Below are positions 1-11,500 of a stretch of DNA of 64,000 nucleotides, piece by piece. The notes below the pieces were generated by a model that made no database searches, was not told the DNA's origin, and saw only the letters and a program-made list of their open reading frames with translations. A program made the translations under genes and the position numbers. Within the stretch, counting starts at the first letter, position 1. Every line of letters begins with the position of its first letter. This DNA comes from Trissonchulus latispiculum (lineage: Eukaryota > Nematoda > Enoplea > Enoplida > Ironidae), in assembly GCA_030248195.1 (NCBI GenBank), contig JASAND010018044.1, positions 1 through 64,000 on the forward strand, written 5' to 3'.

Positions 1-1172
1 AGCACCAATAGATGCCACTAAATCATCAAAGTGAAATGCGAGGTCACAGATTCTAACAATGTTAAACGTTTTAATTCTTTTTGATAAAAATGTAAAGTTT
101 AAAAAATGTTGGCTTGGTCTCCCTACCGAAATTTTTTTCAGGCTAAGCTAACAGTTTCTACGTACGTATGTGGTTTCGTCGCAGTCTGTTCGCAGTTTAG
201 TTGTTGCTGTTCTCAAAATACCTTATGGTATTTGCTTGTTTGATCTTTTACCGCTAGTGTATATACTTCTTTTCGTTCCGGCAAGTACACGTGTACATAT
301 AGATCATATAAGTACTGGACAGCATATGTGCGCAGCCAGGGATGGGGGTATCGAGGACAATTCCCTCCACCGAAAATTGTGGACCGCCAGGAATTTTCTC
401 CGTCAGGATTGTGAAATGCCCATTTTACAAAAAAGGTTCACTCCTTCGTGGCATGGGTACCATCACGTGTTCCGCACCCCAAAATGAGTACCAACTAATA
501 TATAACCTACTCTTGGCGTATCTTGATTAGCTTCGGCATCATTTCGGTGCATGAACACGTGCTTGGAGTTCAGTATACAGGCTATTTGTTTACAGGGGAG
601 GGGGCCGAAAATGCCTTCCACCCCGAAATCGCACCCTCCCGGGTTTTTTGCTTCCCCCCCCGGGATTTTTTGGAGTCCCAAATTTTTGCCAAACTGGCCA
701 ATTTTTTTTTTTTTCAAAACTTCCCCCCCCCCTTTTTCCGGCTTTGCCGGAGATTTGTCCGTAAAAATAGATATTTTTAGCTTAAATCCTGGCATTTTCT
801 GACTTATTTTTTGCAAAAAAAAATCTCCTCCCCCCCCAGAAAGAACCCTAATAAATACCTGGTATATATTTTTCAATTTCAAAGATTGCCCTGCGAAAAT
901 TCCACGAAGATGAGAGAATTAGAAAATTTTCTCAGCCCCTGGGGAGCTGCCCCCAGACTCCCGAAATATTTTTGTATCCCCCCTCCCCAAAGATTTGTTC
1001 TGGCTACGCTAGTCTACAGAAATGTGCTTTAAAAATCTAAGAATCTAAGGGTATGTAAAAACTGTCTAGGGAAGACGACTGAGGAAGAGTGACTAGATAA
1101 ATTGGCAGAGATTAGCACACTACTCACAATTCACCCCCTCAAGCTCCAACCTTCTCCAATATCAAATTTAGG

Positions 1173-1484
1173 CTGGGCTTATTCTACTGGGGGGGGGGGC
1201 GGGCCCCCCCCAAACACCTTCCCCACCCCAAAAAGTAGGTGCCCTTTTGCCACAACTTTTGCCCTGAAAAAATCGCTCAGATGGCCAAATTTTCAAAAAT
1301 TCTCCGGCTTCACCGGAGATTTTTAATCGATTTTTGCCTATTTAAGCACTTAAATCAGCCTATTTTTTGCGATTACTATAAAAATGGCGCAATTTTTGGG
1401 ATGATTTTAGAAAAATTCACCCCCCCCCCATACTCTCCCGACCCCAAAGGGCCCCCCAGCAAAAAATGCCTAGACTAAGCGCAG
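1173..1484. mobile_element. Short MITE-like element, left-arm copy
   Basis: The ends are inverted: CTGGGCTTATTCTA at the start and TAGACTAAGCGCAG at the end. Inside are G/C runs and a CTCCGGCTTCACCGGAG hairpin at about 1302-1318. The same element is mirrored at 7078-7394, and a third copy, split by later insertions, spans 9425-13206 in PEDS1. No coding capacity is seen. Confidence 0.6.
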
Positions 1485-2181
1485 TTAGGAAAGGATGACT
1501 CACCACTACTGTAGTTGGAGGCCAGATGTACAGCACCTGCCTGTTTGGATGATTTCGGATTCCTCACTCCGCCTCCGCCAACTGCAACTTCAGAACCTGT
1601 TGCAGACATTTACCAATAACAAATCGGCTGAAGACAAAAGAAATTGTTTATTTCACGAACAACGCAGCCACGTCAATGGTTGCCACCCCCACATCAAACG
1701 TCTTTTAAGGTATAAACACCTACGCATATGGCCATGGGGGGAACCCGCATTTTAGGAATTTGGCTGGAAGTTTTTTATTATAAGTGCTGGTTGAGAACTT
1801 TGGCGTACTTAGAACTTTCTCTTTTAAGCCCATTTGCACTTGTTGTACGGCACTTCCAGCGTAAAATTCAACTCTTTTTTTAGCTAGTATAATATATTTA
1901 GCTAGTATATAAATAAAAAACCCTGTCTAGGTATAGCGCGGCGGAAAAACCCCATTAAGATATACGGGAAAAAACCCATCGCCAGTGTGAGTCACCCATA
2001 TGAGCTAGACCGGATTTTAATAGCCTACCTTAAAGAGCCTCCAAAACTACCCTAGAGGGTGCATTATTGTAGCTTCCGATGCCTCTCAGCAAATTTTTTG
2101 GGACTTTGAAAATTTTGGAATGTTTGGTCCCAACATGGGAGTCAGGCAGGGTCAACTTTGGGGGGTCACTCATACAAAATA

Positions 2182-2811
2182 CAATATGGGTGACATTAGG
2201 TCTTAAGCGGACAGAGGACTAGGTTTTAAAGCGTCAATGTGGGAGGAGCAGGTTATAAATGCCCGGAGGACTAGGTTAAAAGCGCACTAATGGACCAGCT
2301 TCGCTGAACAACCCATATTCGCGGTCACTCATGCTCCACTCCACATGACATACGAGTAATATCTACATTCTTCAGCTTTCAAAGCAAGCGGGACGATTTT
2401 GAAATATTAAAGCTTATTCCAAATAAACAATGCAGTTCTGATAGAAAGGTGTTCAAGGTGTTTTTTCTGCACAGTCAGCGCAGAATCTTGTGTTAAGTTG
2501 ATGTGAAAAGCAGTTGACGTTATGTACGTGTACGTATTATTAAGTTGTATAATAAGGAGCACGACCACATACTTGCAGGCCATGCTGACAAATCGTACAA
2601 TTTTCCGAAGAACTGCCAATAGCAATATATAGCAAGCAGCTGCCGATAGAAACTCTGGACAGTTTTCGCGAATATGGGTTGTTCAGCGAAGCTGGTCCAT
2701 ATTAGTGCGCTTTTAACCTAGTCCTCCTGGCATTTACAACCTGCCCCTCCCATATTAACGTTTTAAAACCTAGTCCTCTGTCCGCTTAAAACCCAGTGTC
2801 ACCCATATTGC
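2182..2811. repeat. Nested inverted repeat inside the left arm
   Basis: The block 2182-2323 recurs inverted at 2667-2811. Its hallmarks are CAATATGGGTGAC, CAGAGGACTAGGTTTTAAA and CAGCTTCGCTGAACAACCC. Both copies are flanked by GCTCC palindromes such as TGCTCCACCGGAGCA. The whole unit is mirrored in the right arm at 5751-5894 and 6238-6381, giving four copies in two orientations. A diverged relative lies at 3297-3535 and, mirrored, at 5029-5266. It reads as a foldback element carried inside a larger foldback. Confidence 0.75.
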
Positions 2812-3296
2812 ATTTTTCATGCTCCACCGGAGCATTTTTATTCTTGTATTATACATTCATCTATATCAATTTCTAGACTTTAAATTATAGCTCCAGATTC
2901 TAAATTAGATGATATATATAATCTATATCCGCCTATTCGTACTTCCATGTATATATTATATAGTCAGACTTTTCCTTCGAGAAAGTCTAAGCTTACTGTT
3001 CATTTTATGTATTTATACAGACAGCATATATTTAAAGAATAATCTTATAGCGATTGTCCTTGACTGCAACCCTGCCGGATTGAACCAATAGTTTTACCGC
3101 CATATCCCTATGTTTCTGTCTGATATATACTTGTCATAGTCCAACTAAATTAAAGGTACGTATATAGCTAGCTAAGGCTGCCCAGGCAAACAACTACTAT
3201 AACTCGCAGATTCATTCAACATTTTTTACTCTATATGTTGACCGTTCTATATACGTATACATATGTGACAAACGCTGAAGCCGAAGCGTACAAGCC

Positions 3297-3535
3297 CGCG
3301 AATATGGGTTGTCTCACGCATATAATGATTATTTTTGTCTAACTGTTGCTTATGCTAATAAATCTTATCTTATCTTATCTTGTTCGGCGACGCTGTGCCC
3401 ATATTAGTTCTCCCACAACCTAGTCTCCTTCTTTTAGGAATCTAGCCCATATTAAGCATTTTCTAAGCTAGTCCTCTCTTGATTTCGTAACCTCACCCCA
3501 TCCCACCGCATATTCCTTTTCCATGCTCCGGAGGA
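3297..3535. repeat. Diverged copy of the CCCATATT foldback family
   Basis: It begins CGCGAATATGGGTTG, includes a short TCTTA pentamer run near 3365-3381 and GGCGACGCTG, and ends at a perfect GCTCCGGAGGAGC palindrome. Its mirror is at 5029-5266. It shares layout and several words with the 2182-2811 family but differs in most positions, so the family is older than the giant palindrome. Confidence 0.55.
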
Positions 3536-4134
3536 GCAGTCATTGATTGCATCCTCTTAGCACTTTAAAGATTTCTGACAATACAATGTTAAACTTGGCC
3601 TTAAGATTAGCTAGTATGTCAAGGCCGAGGGAGAATTAGAGGAAGGGGAGGCCTCCATGCACGAACTTCCCCATCAAAAAAGTGGATCCCCTTGGTACCA
3701 AATTTCGTAGTGAAAAAATCGGAAAGCGAAATTTTCAAAATTTTCTTTTAACGTTTTTTCAAAAGTTTTACTTAACTAGTTTAATTAGACGGCATAGCTT
3801 AATTTTCCGGCTTAATGATGGATGCGTTTCCAGTGAGATTAATGAGTTAAGAAGGAGCCGAGCATATACAGTACATTTCATGAAATCCATGACTGGTGGC
3901 GTAATTTCCAAATTGGCGAAAACAGCAAAATGTCGCGAAGTATTAGCGATTTTCGCCAAAGTTGGCGAAAACTCCGACAAAACATGAATTGTCGCCAATT
4001 AAACAAGACTCTTCGCCAATTTTGGCGAAAATTGCAGTCACTTCGCGATATTTCGCCAATTTGGAAATTACGCCGCCAGTCCTGGATTTCATGAAATGTA
4101 CTGTACATATATCTCGCTTATCCGTATATCCCGC

Positions 4135-4417
4135 TTATCTCGTATATCCCGCTTACAGTACACAGGACTATGCGGCCACTTTTCGTGGGGGTTTGCCAGT
4201 GGTCAGTAGGCGGTAGTGACCACTGGTCACTTCCATCGGTTTCGGCAATATGCCCATTAAAACGAGCGTAGTCGATTTACTACATATGCCCCCAACCAAA
4301 ACGCCTACAAACGCTGTTTTAGGCCATTTGACCAGTGATCAATAGGGCATCAAGGCCATAGTGGACCAGTGGTCACTTCCATCAGTTTCGGCAATATATA
4401 TACTCATTGATACGAGC
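4135..4417. repeat. Palindrome spacer with an internal degenerate direct repeat
   Basis: The non-palindromic centre holds two degenerate direct copies of one motif. Each runs from a CCAGTGGTCA or CCAGTGATCA block through GGTCACTTCCATC and TTTCGGCAATAT to ACGAGCG, at about 4194-4268 and 4329-4418. The spacer therefore looks like a partial tandem duplication, not unrelated sequence. Confidence 0.6.
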
Positions 4418-5750
4418 GCGGGATATACGGATAAGCGAGATATATGTACAGTACATTTCATGATCCCAGGACTGGCGGCAGTAATTTCCAAATTAGCGAA
4501 ATATCGCGAAGTGACTGCAATTTTCGCCAAAATTGGCGCGAAGAGTCTTGTTTAATTGGCGACAATTCATGTTTTGTCGGAATTTTCGCCAACTTTGGCG
4601 AAAATCGCTAATACTTCGCGACATTTTGCTGTTTTCGCCAATTTGGAAATTACGCATACACCAGTCATGGATTTCATGAAATGTACTGTATATGCTCTCG
4701 GCTCCTTCTTAACTCATTAATCCTCTGGAAACGCATCCATCATTAAGCCGGAAAATTAAGCTATACCGTTCAATTAAACTAGTTAAGTAAAACTTTTGAA
4801 AAAACGTTAAAAGAAAATTTTTGAAAATTTCGCTTTCCGATTTTTTCACTGCGAAATTTGGTACCAAAGGGGATCCACTTTTTTGATGGGGAAGTTCGTG
4901 CATGGAGGCCTCCCCTTCCCAATTCTCCCTCGGCCTTGACATACTAGCTAATCTTAAGGCCAATGTTTAACATTGGAATATTGTCAGAGAATCTTTAAAG
5001 TGCTAAGAGGACAAGTAAGTACAATGCTCCTCCGGAGCATGGAAAAGTAATATGGGTGGATGGGGTGAGGTTGCGAAATCAAGAGAGGACTAGCTTAGAA
5101 AATGCTTAATATGGGCTAGGTTCTAAAAGAAAGGAGGACTAGGTTGTGGGAGAACTAATATGGGCACAGCGTCGCCGAACAAGATAAGATAAGATAAGAT
5201 TTATTAGCATAAGCAACAGTTAGACAAAAATAAATCATTATATGCGTGGACAACCCATATTCGCGGGCTTGCACGCTTCGCTTCAGCGTTTGTCACATAT
5301 GTATACGTATATAGAACGGTCAGCATTAGAGTAAAAAATGTTGAATGAATCTGCGAGTTATAGTAGTTGTTTGCCTGGGCAGTTTTAGGCTAGCTATATA
5401 CGTACCTTTAATTTAGTTGGACTATGACAAGTATATATCAGACAGAAACATAGGGATATGGCGGTAAAACTATTGGTTCAATCCGGCAGGGTTGCAGTCA
5501 AGGACAATCGCTATAAAATTATTCTTTAAATATATGCTGTCTGTATAAATACATAAAATGAACAGTAAGCTTAGACTTTCTCGAAGGAAAAGTCTGACTA
5601 TATAATATATACATGGAAGTACGAATAGGCGGATATAGATTATATATATCATCTAATTTAGAATCTGGAGCTATAATTTAAAGTCTAGAAATTGATATAG
5701 ATGAATGTATAATACAAGAATAAAAATGCTCCGGTGGAGCATGAAAAATG

Positions 5751-6381
5751 CAATATGGGTGACACTGGGTTTTAAGCGGACAGAGGACTAGGTTTTAAAA
5801 CGTTAATATGGGAGGGGCAGGTTGTAAATGCCAGGAGGACTAGGTTAAAAGCGCACTAATATGGACCAGCTTCGCTGAACAACCCATATTCGCGAAAACT
5901 GTCCAGAGTTTCTATCGGCAGCTGCTTGCTATATATTGCTATTGGCAGTTCTTCGGAAAATTGTACGATTTGTCAGCATGGCCTGCAAGTATGTGGTCGT
6001 GCTCCTTATTATACAACTTAATAATACGTACACGTACATAACGTCAACTGCTTTTCACATCAACTTAACACAAGATTCTGCGCTGACTGTGCAGAAAAAA
6101 CACCTTGAACACCTTTCTATCAGAACTGCATTGTTTATTTGGAATAAGCTTTAATATTTCAAAATCGTCCCGCTTGCTTTGAAAGCTGAAGAATGTAGAT
6201 ATTACTCGTATGTCATGTGGAGTGGAGCATGAGTGACCGCGAATATGGGTTGTTCAGCGAAGCTGGTCCATATTAGTGCGCTTTTAACCTAGTCCTCCTG
6301 GCATTTACAACCTGCCCCTCCCATATTAACGTTTTAAAACCTAGTCCTCTGTCCGCTTAAAACCCAGTGTCACCCATATTG
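5751..6381. repeat. Nested inverted repeat inside the right arm
   Basis: Mirror of 2182-2811, with copies at 5751-5894 and 6238-6381 in opposite orientation. The roughly 340-bp interval between them is open for 72 codons at 5936-6154, but the peptide is not recognised and is probably chance. Confidence 0.7.
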
Positions 6382-7077
6382 CATTTTGCATGGGTGACCC
6401 CCCAAAGTTGACCCTGCCTGACTCCCATGTTGGGACCAAACATTCCAAAATTTTCAAAGTCCCAAAAAATTTGCTGAGAGGCATCGGAAGCTACAATAAT
6501 GCACCCTCTAGGGTAGTTTTGGAGGCTCTTTAAGGTAGGCTATTAAAATCCGGTCTAGCTCATATGGGTGACTCACACTGGCGATGGGTTTTTTCCCGTA
6601 TATCTTAATGGGGTTTTTCCCGCCGCGCTATACCTAGACAGGGTTTTTTATTTATATACTAGCTAAATATATTATACTAGCTAAAAAAAGAGTTGAATTT
6701 TACGCTGGAAGTGCCGTACAACAAGTGCAAATGGGCTTAAAAGAAAGTTCTAAGTACGCCAAAGTTCTCATCCAGCACTTATAATAAAAAACTTCCAGCC
6801 AAATTCCTAAAATGCGGGTTCCCCCCATGGCCATATGCGTAGGTGTTTATACCTTAAAAGACGTTTGATGTGGGGGTGGCAACCATTGACGTGGCTGCGT
6901 TGTTCGTGAAATAAACAATTTCTTTTGTCTTCAGCCGATTTGTTATTGGTAAATGTCTGCAACAGGTTCTGAAGTTGCAGTTGGCGGAGGCGGAGTGAGG
7001 AATCCGAAATCATCCAAACAGGCAGGTGCTGTACATCTGGCCTCGCTCTACAGTAGTGGTGAGTCATCCTGTCCTAA

Positions 7078-7394
7078 CTGCGCTTATTCTAGGCAATTTT
7101 TGCTGGGGGGCCCTTTGGGGTCGAGTGATTTTGGGGGGGGGGGGGAATTTTTCTAAAAACATACCAAAAATTGCGCCATTTTTATAGTAATCGCCAAAAA
7201 TAGGCTGATTTAGTGCTTAAATAGGCAAAAATCGACTAAAAATCTCCGGTGAAGCCGGAGAATTTTTGAAAATTTGGCCATCTGAGCGATTTTTTCAGGG
7301 CAAAAGTTGTAGCAAAAGGGCACCTACTTTTTTGGGGGTGGGGGGAAGGGTGTTTATGGGGGGCCCGCCCCCCCCCCCAGTAGAATAAGCCCAG
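7078..7394. mobile_element. Short MITE-like element, right-arm copy
   Basis: This is the mirror image of 1173-1484, bounded by CTGCGCTTATTCTA and TAGAATAAGCCCAG. It has the same hairpin (about 7243-7260) and G-runs at 7131-7145 and 7364-7378. It is part of the giant palindrome, so it is not an independent insertion. Confidence 0.6.
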
Positions 7395-8554
7395 CCTAAA
7401 TTTGATATTGGAGAAGGTTGGAGCTTGAGGGGGTGAATTGTGAGTAGTGTGCTAATCTCTGCCAATTTATCTAGTCACTCTTCCTCAGTCGTCTTCCCTA
7501 GACAGTTTTTACATACCCTTAGATTCTTAGATTTTAAAGCACATTTCTGTAGACTAGCGTAGCCAGAACAAATCTTCGGGGAGGGGGAATGCAAAAATAT
7601 TTCGGGAGTCTGGGGGCAGCTCCCCAGGGGCTGAGAAATTTTTCTAATTCCTCATCTTCGTGGAATTTTTGCAGGGCAATCTTTGAAATTGAAAAATATA
7701 TACCAGGTATTTATTAGGGTTTTTTCTGGGGGGGAGGAGATTTTTTGCAAAAATGAGTCAGAAAATGCCAGGATTTAAGCTAAAAATATCTATTTTTACG
7801 GACAAATCTCCGGCAAAGCCGGAAAAGTTTTGAAAATTGGCCAGTTTGGCAAAAATTTGGGACTCCAAAAAATCCCGGGGGGGAAGCAAAAATCCCGGGA
7901 GGGGGCGATTTCGGGGTGGAAGGCATTTTCGGCCCCCTCCCCCTGTAAACAAATAGCCTGTATACTGAACTCCAAGCACGTGTTCATGCACCGAAATGAT
8001 GCAGAAGCTAATCAAGATACGCCAAGAGTAGGTTATATATTAGTTGGTACTCATTTTGGGGTGCGGAACACGTGATGGTACCATGCGCCGAAGGAGTGAA
8101 CCTTTTTTGTAAAATGGGCATTTCACAATCCTGACGGAGAAAATTCCTGGCGGTCCACAATTTTCGGTGGAGGGTGTCCTCGATTACCCCATCCCTGGCT
8201 GCGCACATATGCTGTCCAGTACTTATATGATCTATATGTACACGTGTACTTGCCGGAACGAAAGAAGTATATACACTAGCGGTAAAAGATCAAACAAGCA
8301 AATACCATAAGGTATTTGAGAACAGCAGCAACTAAACTGCGAACAGACTGCGACGCCACATACGTACGTAGAAACTGTTAGCTTAGCCTGAAAAAAATTT
8401 CGGTAGGGAGACAAGCCAACATTTTTTAAACTTTACGGTGCTGTCAAAAATTAAAACGTTTAACATTGTTAGAATCTGTGACCTCGCATTTCGCTTTGAT
8501 GATTTAGTGGCATCTATTGGTGCTTATTAATTGGTGTTCCTTTTTCTTTTTCAG

Positions 8555-11500
8555 GAAAGCGATACCAGGAATGGATTTCCGTGGTTCTGGCCATCTTTCT
8601 TCTAGTCCTCAATTTCGCTTTAATTCTGACTCATGCTCAATTGGCCAACTGGAAGTCAATTCTGGCAGCTGCTGGTAATCTTATATATATGTCTACATGT
8701 TATACTCACGTATGGTTTGCAATTCTTTTATGTTTATGGTTCTAAACAGATTTATATAATGGTCTTAATTTAATTTCCATTTAATGGATTTAATTTAAAG
8801 TAGAAATTTTCAAATCCCTAATTAAATGCTCAGGTGTACGTACTTCTGTTTGGATGCTCACCCCCCCCATCCCGTGTACAAATATGAAAAAAGACGGTGT
8901 GCTAAGATTTCTGCTAGTTTGTTGTTTTGACATTACTGCAATTTATTGTTTCTTCCAGTGAGTGGTATCTTTGTGGCAGATTTTCTCAGTGGTGTGGTAC
9001 ATTGGGGTGCGGATACTTGGGGCACTGTGGAAGGAACCAAGTTTGGGAAGGTTGGTTTGGGAACTACTTTTATGAATGATTTTAATTTTCTATGCATTCT
9101 GTATGTACTTTTGGATCTTAACTCGAAGTTTGACTACCATTCATTCAGATTCCGGGCTTATTTACGGCTACCTGGCCCCGGTCCGGGGCCTGCCGGGGCA
9201 AAAATTTAGTAGAAAGTTGTCGATTTTGTAACCAAAAGTTTAGAGTTATAGAAGTCAAAATTAAGTAAAATATTTATATCCAAACAATAAGATTTTTAAG
9301 TGGTCAAAGTGCTGAAATTGAGAAAAAAGTGCCAGCTATAAGTGAAAAAATTTTAAAAGTTTTTCCTTTTTTAGCGTTTTCTGCTGAGCTTTATAGAATA
9401 CATGCATACTTAGACTGTATTTGTCTGGGCTTATTCTAGGAAGTTTTTCTTGGGGGTCTCTTTGGGGGGTCCTCGAGGGGCGAGTAGAGATGAGATCAGG
9501 GCCGAATTTTCAGGCCCGGCCCGGCCCGGCCCTGTTCAAATTTTAGGTCTTCCCGGCCCTGTTCAAATTTTAGGTCTTCCCGGCCCGGCCCTGTGTCAAA
9601 ATTTTCAGGCCCTGGCCCGACCCGGCCCTGAGTGCCGTTTAGGTCTGCGCGGCCCGGCCCGGCCCTGAAAAGCCCTGATTTTTTTAAAAATTCTTCGATG
9701 GCATTTTGAGACATGTACAATCATGTGTTCTGCCGCACATCTTATTTTCGGGACCCAAAGTACATGTTCTCTCAGATCAATTATGCATAACGAATATTGC
9801 AGAATCCCACCCTCCTAAAAAATTAGTCAAGAGAATAATAAATCGGAGGACTAAATTAGCCAGAGGTCGAATTACCGAAGTGGTTTAATGTTTTAGTGAG
9901 TTTAAAAATAGTTACATAGGCTGAATTTTTGTTACTCAAAAGCAGACAAACAAACACAAACAGGCACTCGTTATCATCTAAAATTGCGAAAAACCGTAAG
10001 CAAACTCAAACAATATTTGGCACATGCAGTCTCATTTGGTGCAAAGAAAGCAAGAAATTTGAAGTCAGGAAGCTAAGACAATTATTAGAATTGGAATTTG
10101 TACATGTGCAATAGATTAATATGTAAAAAACGTCAGGGCTGGCAGGGCCGGACAGGGCCGGGCCGGGCCGGGCTTTTTCCGTTGTGAGCTGCGCGGCCCG
10201 GCCCTTACCAATTTTTTCTCAGGCCCGGCCCGGCCCGGCCCTGACTAGACATCAGGTCTGCGCGGCCCGGCCCATCGGGCCGGGCTGGGCCGGGCCGGGC
10301 TTTCTCGGCCCTGATCTCATCTCTAGGGGCGAGTCATTTTTGGGGGGCGACAATTTTTCGAAATTTTTCTAAAAACATGCTAAAAATTGCGCTATTATAG
10401 CAATCGCCAAGTATAAGCTGATTTAGTGCTTAAATAGGCAAAAATCGACTTTAAAGCTCTGGTGAAGCCGGGAAATTTTAATTTTTGAAAATTTGGCCTT
10501 CTGAGCGATTTTTCAGGGCAAAAGTTGGTACTAGGGATATGCGCGGAAAAAAAGGACTCAGAAAAGGTTTTTCCGTTTTATTCCATTTTTTCCGATGGGG
10601 CGGAAAAAATGGAAAAATATTCCTACTGTTATTTTAACGATTTTTACAGCGAAATATAATGTTTTCTGAACTTTACCGCAATTTCGCACTATATATTTAC
10701 AACCTTTTCCGTGGGTCATAGTAGGTGGGGGCATGGGCGCACCCAGGGGGGGTTTTGGGGGTTCCGACCCCCCCTCTTTTTGTCCGACCCCCCCCGGGAA
10801 TTTTCGGGGAGAAAGCAAAAATTGAGCTATTTTTAGTGCATAAAATTAAAAATTATGAAAATTTTTCTCGCCTGCGGCGCTTTTCTATCCCGATTTTTAA
10901 AATTTTTCTCGCCTGCGGCGCTTTTCTATCCCGATTTTTATAATTTTTGTCGCCTGTGGCGCTTTTCTATCTCGATTTTTATAAATTTTGTCGCCTGCGG
11001 CGCTTTTCTATCCCGATTTTTAAAATTTTTTCTCGCCTGCGGCGCTTTTCTATATCGATTTTAATAATTTTAGCTTTTTATTCAGCAGAGCTTTTCTATC
11101 TCGATTTTTATAAATTTTGTCGCCTGCGGCGCTTTTCTATCCCGATTTTTAAAATTTTTTCTCGCCTGCGGCGCTTTTCTATATCGATTTTAATAATTTT
11201 AGCTTTTTATTCAGCAAAGCAGAGCTTTTTATTCAAATCTTTTCACACTATTTTGCCGTTATGTAAAGGAATTTCTCAACTTTTATTGAAATCTTTTTAA
11301 AGATTTCCATTACGGCTTTTTTAAAAATTTCAAAAATTTTCTCAACTTCTGGGAGGCTCCGCCCCCCAGACCCCCCGCGTCGGCTGGCGACGACTCCTAA
11401 ATCTCGTCATTTTTGTGGCTCCCAAAACGAACTTTGTTGAGCCACCCCTTTTTTTTGGATGAACCCAAACCACCCCTGACTCACGCAGGAGGAGGAGCAG

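Larger units (their letters stand above)
1..8523. repeat. Giant inverted repeat (palindrome), left end outside window
   Basis: The first bases of the window read as the reverse complement of the bases ending at 8523, and the match holds inward to about 4134 on the left and 4418 on the right. By eye the arms are nearly identical, with scattered substitutions and small indels; homopolymer tracts such as those at 708-735 and 812-840 differ most. The spacer is about 283 bp. The right end lies about 30 bp upstream of a PEDS1 splice acceptor, so the structure sits in an intron of that gene. Because the left arm is cut by the window edge, its true extent is unknown. No convincing coding gene was seen in either arm: the mirrored small frames at 1495-1755/6807-7067 and 2407-2625/5936-6154 resemble nothing I recognise. 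Confidence 0.93.

Noticed and set aside
1495..7067. Mirrored 86-codon frames in the palindrome (1495-1755 and 6807-7067)
   Set aside because: Short, no recognisable domain, and inside non-coding repeat arms. Being duplicated reflects the palindrome, not selection.
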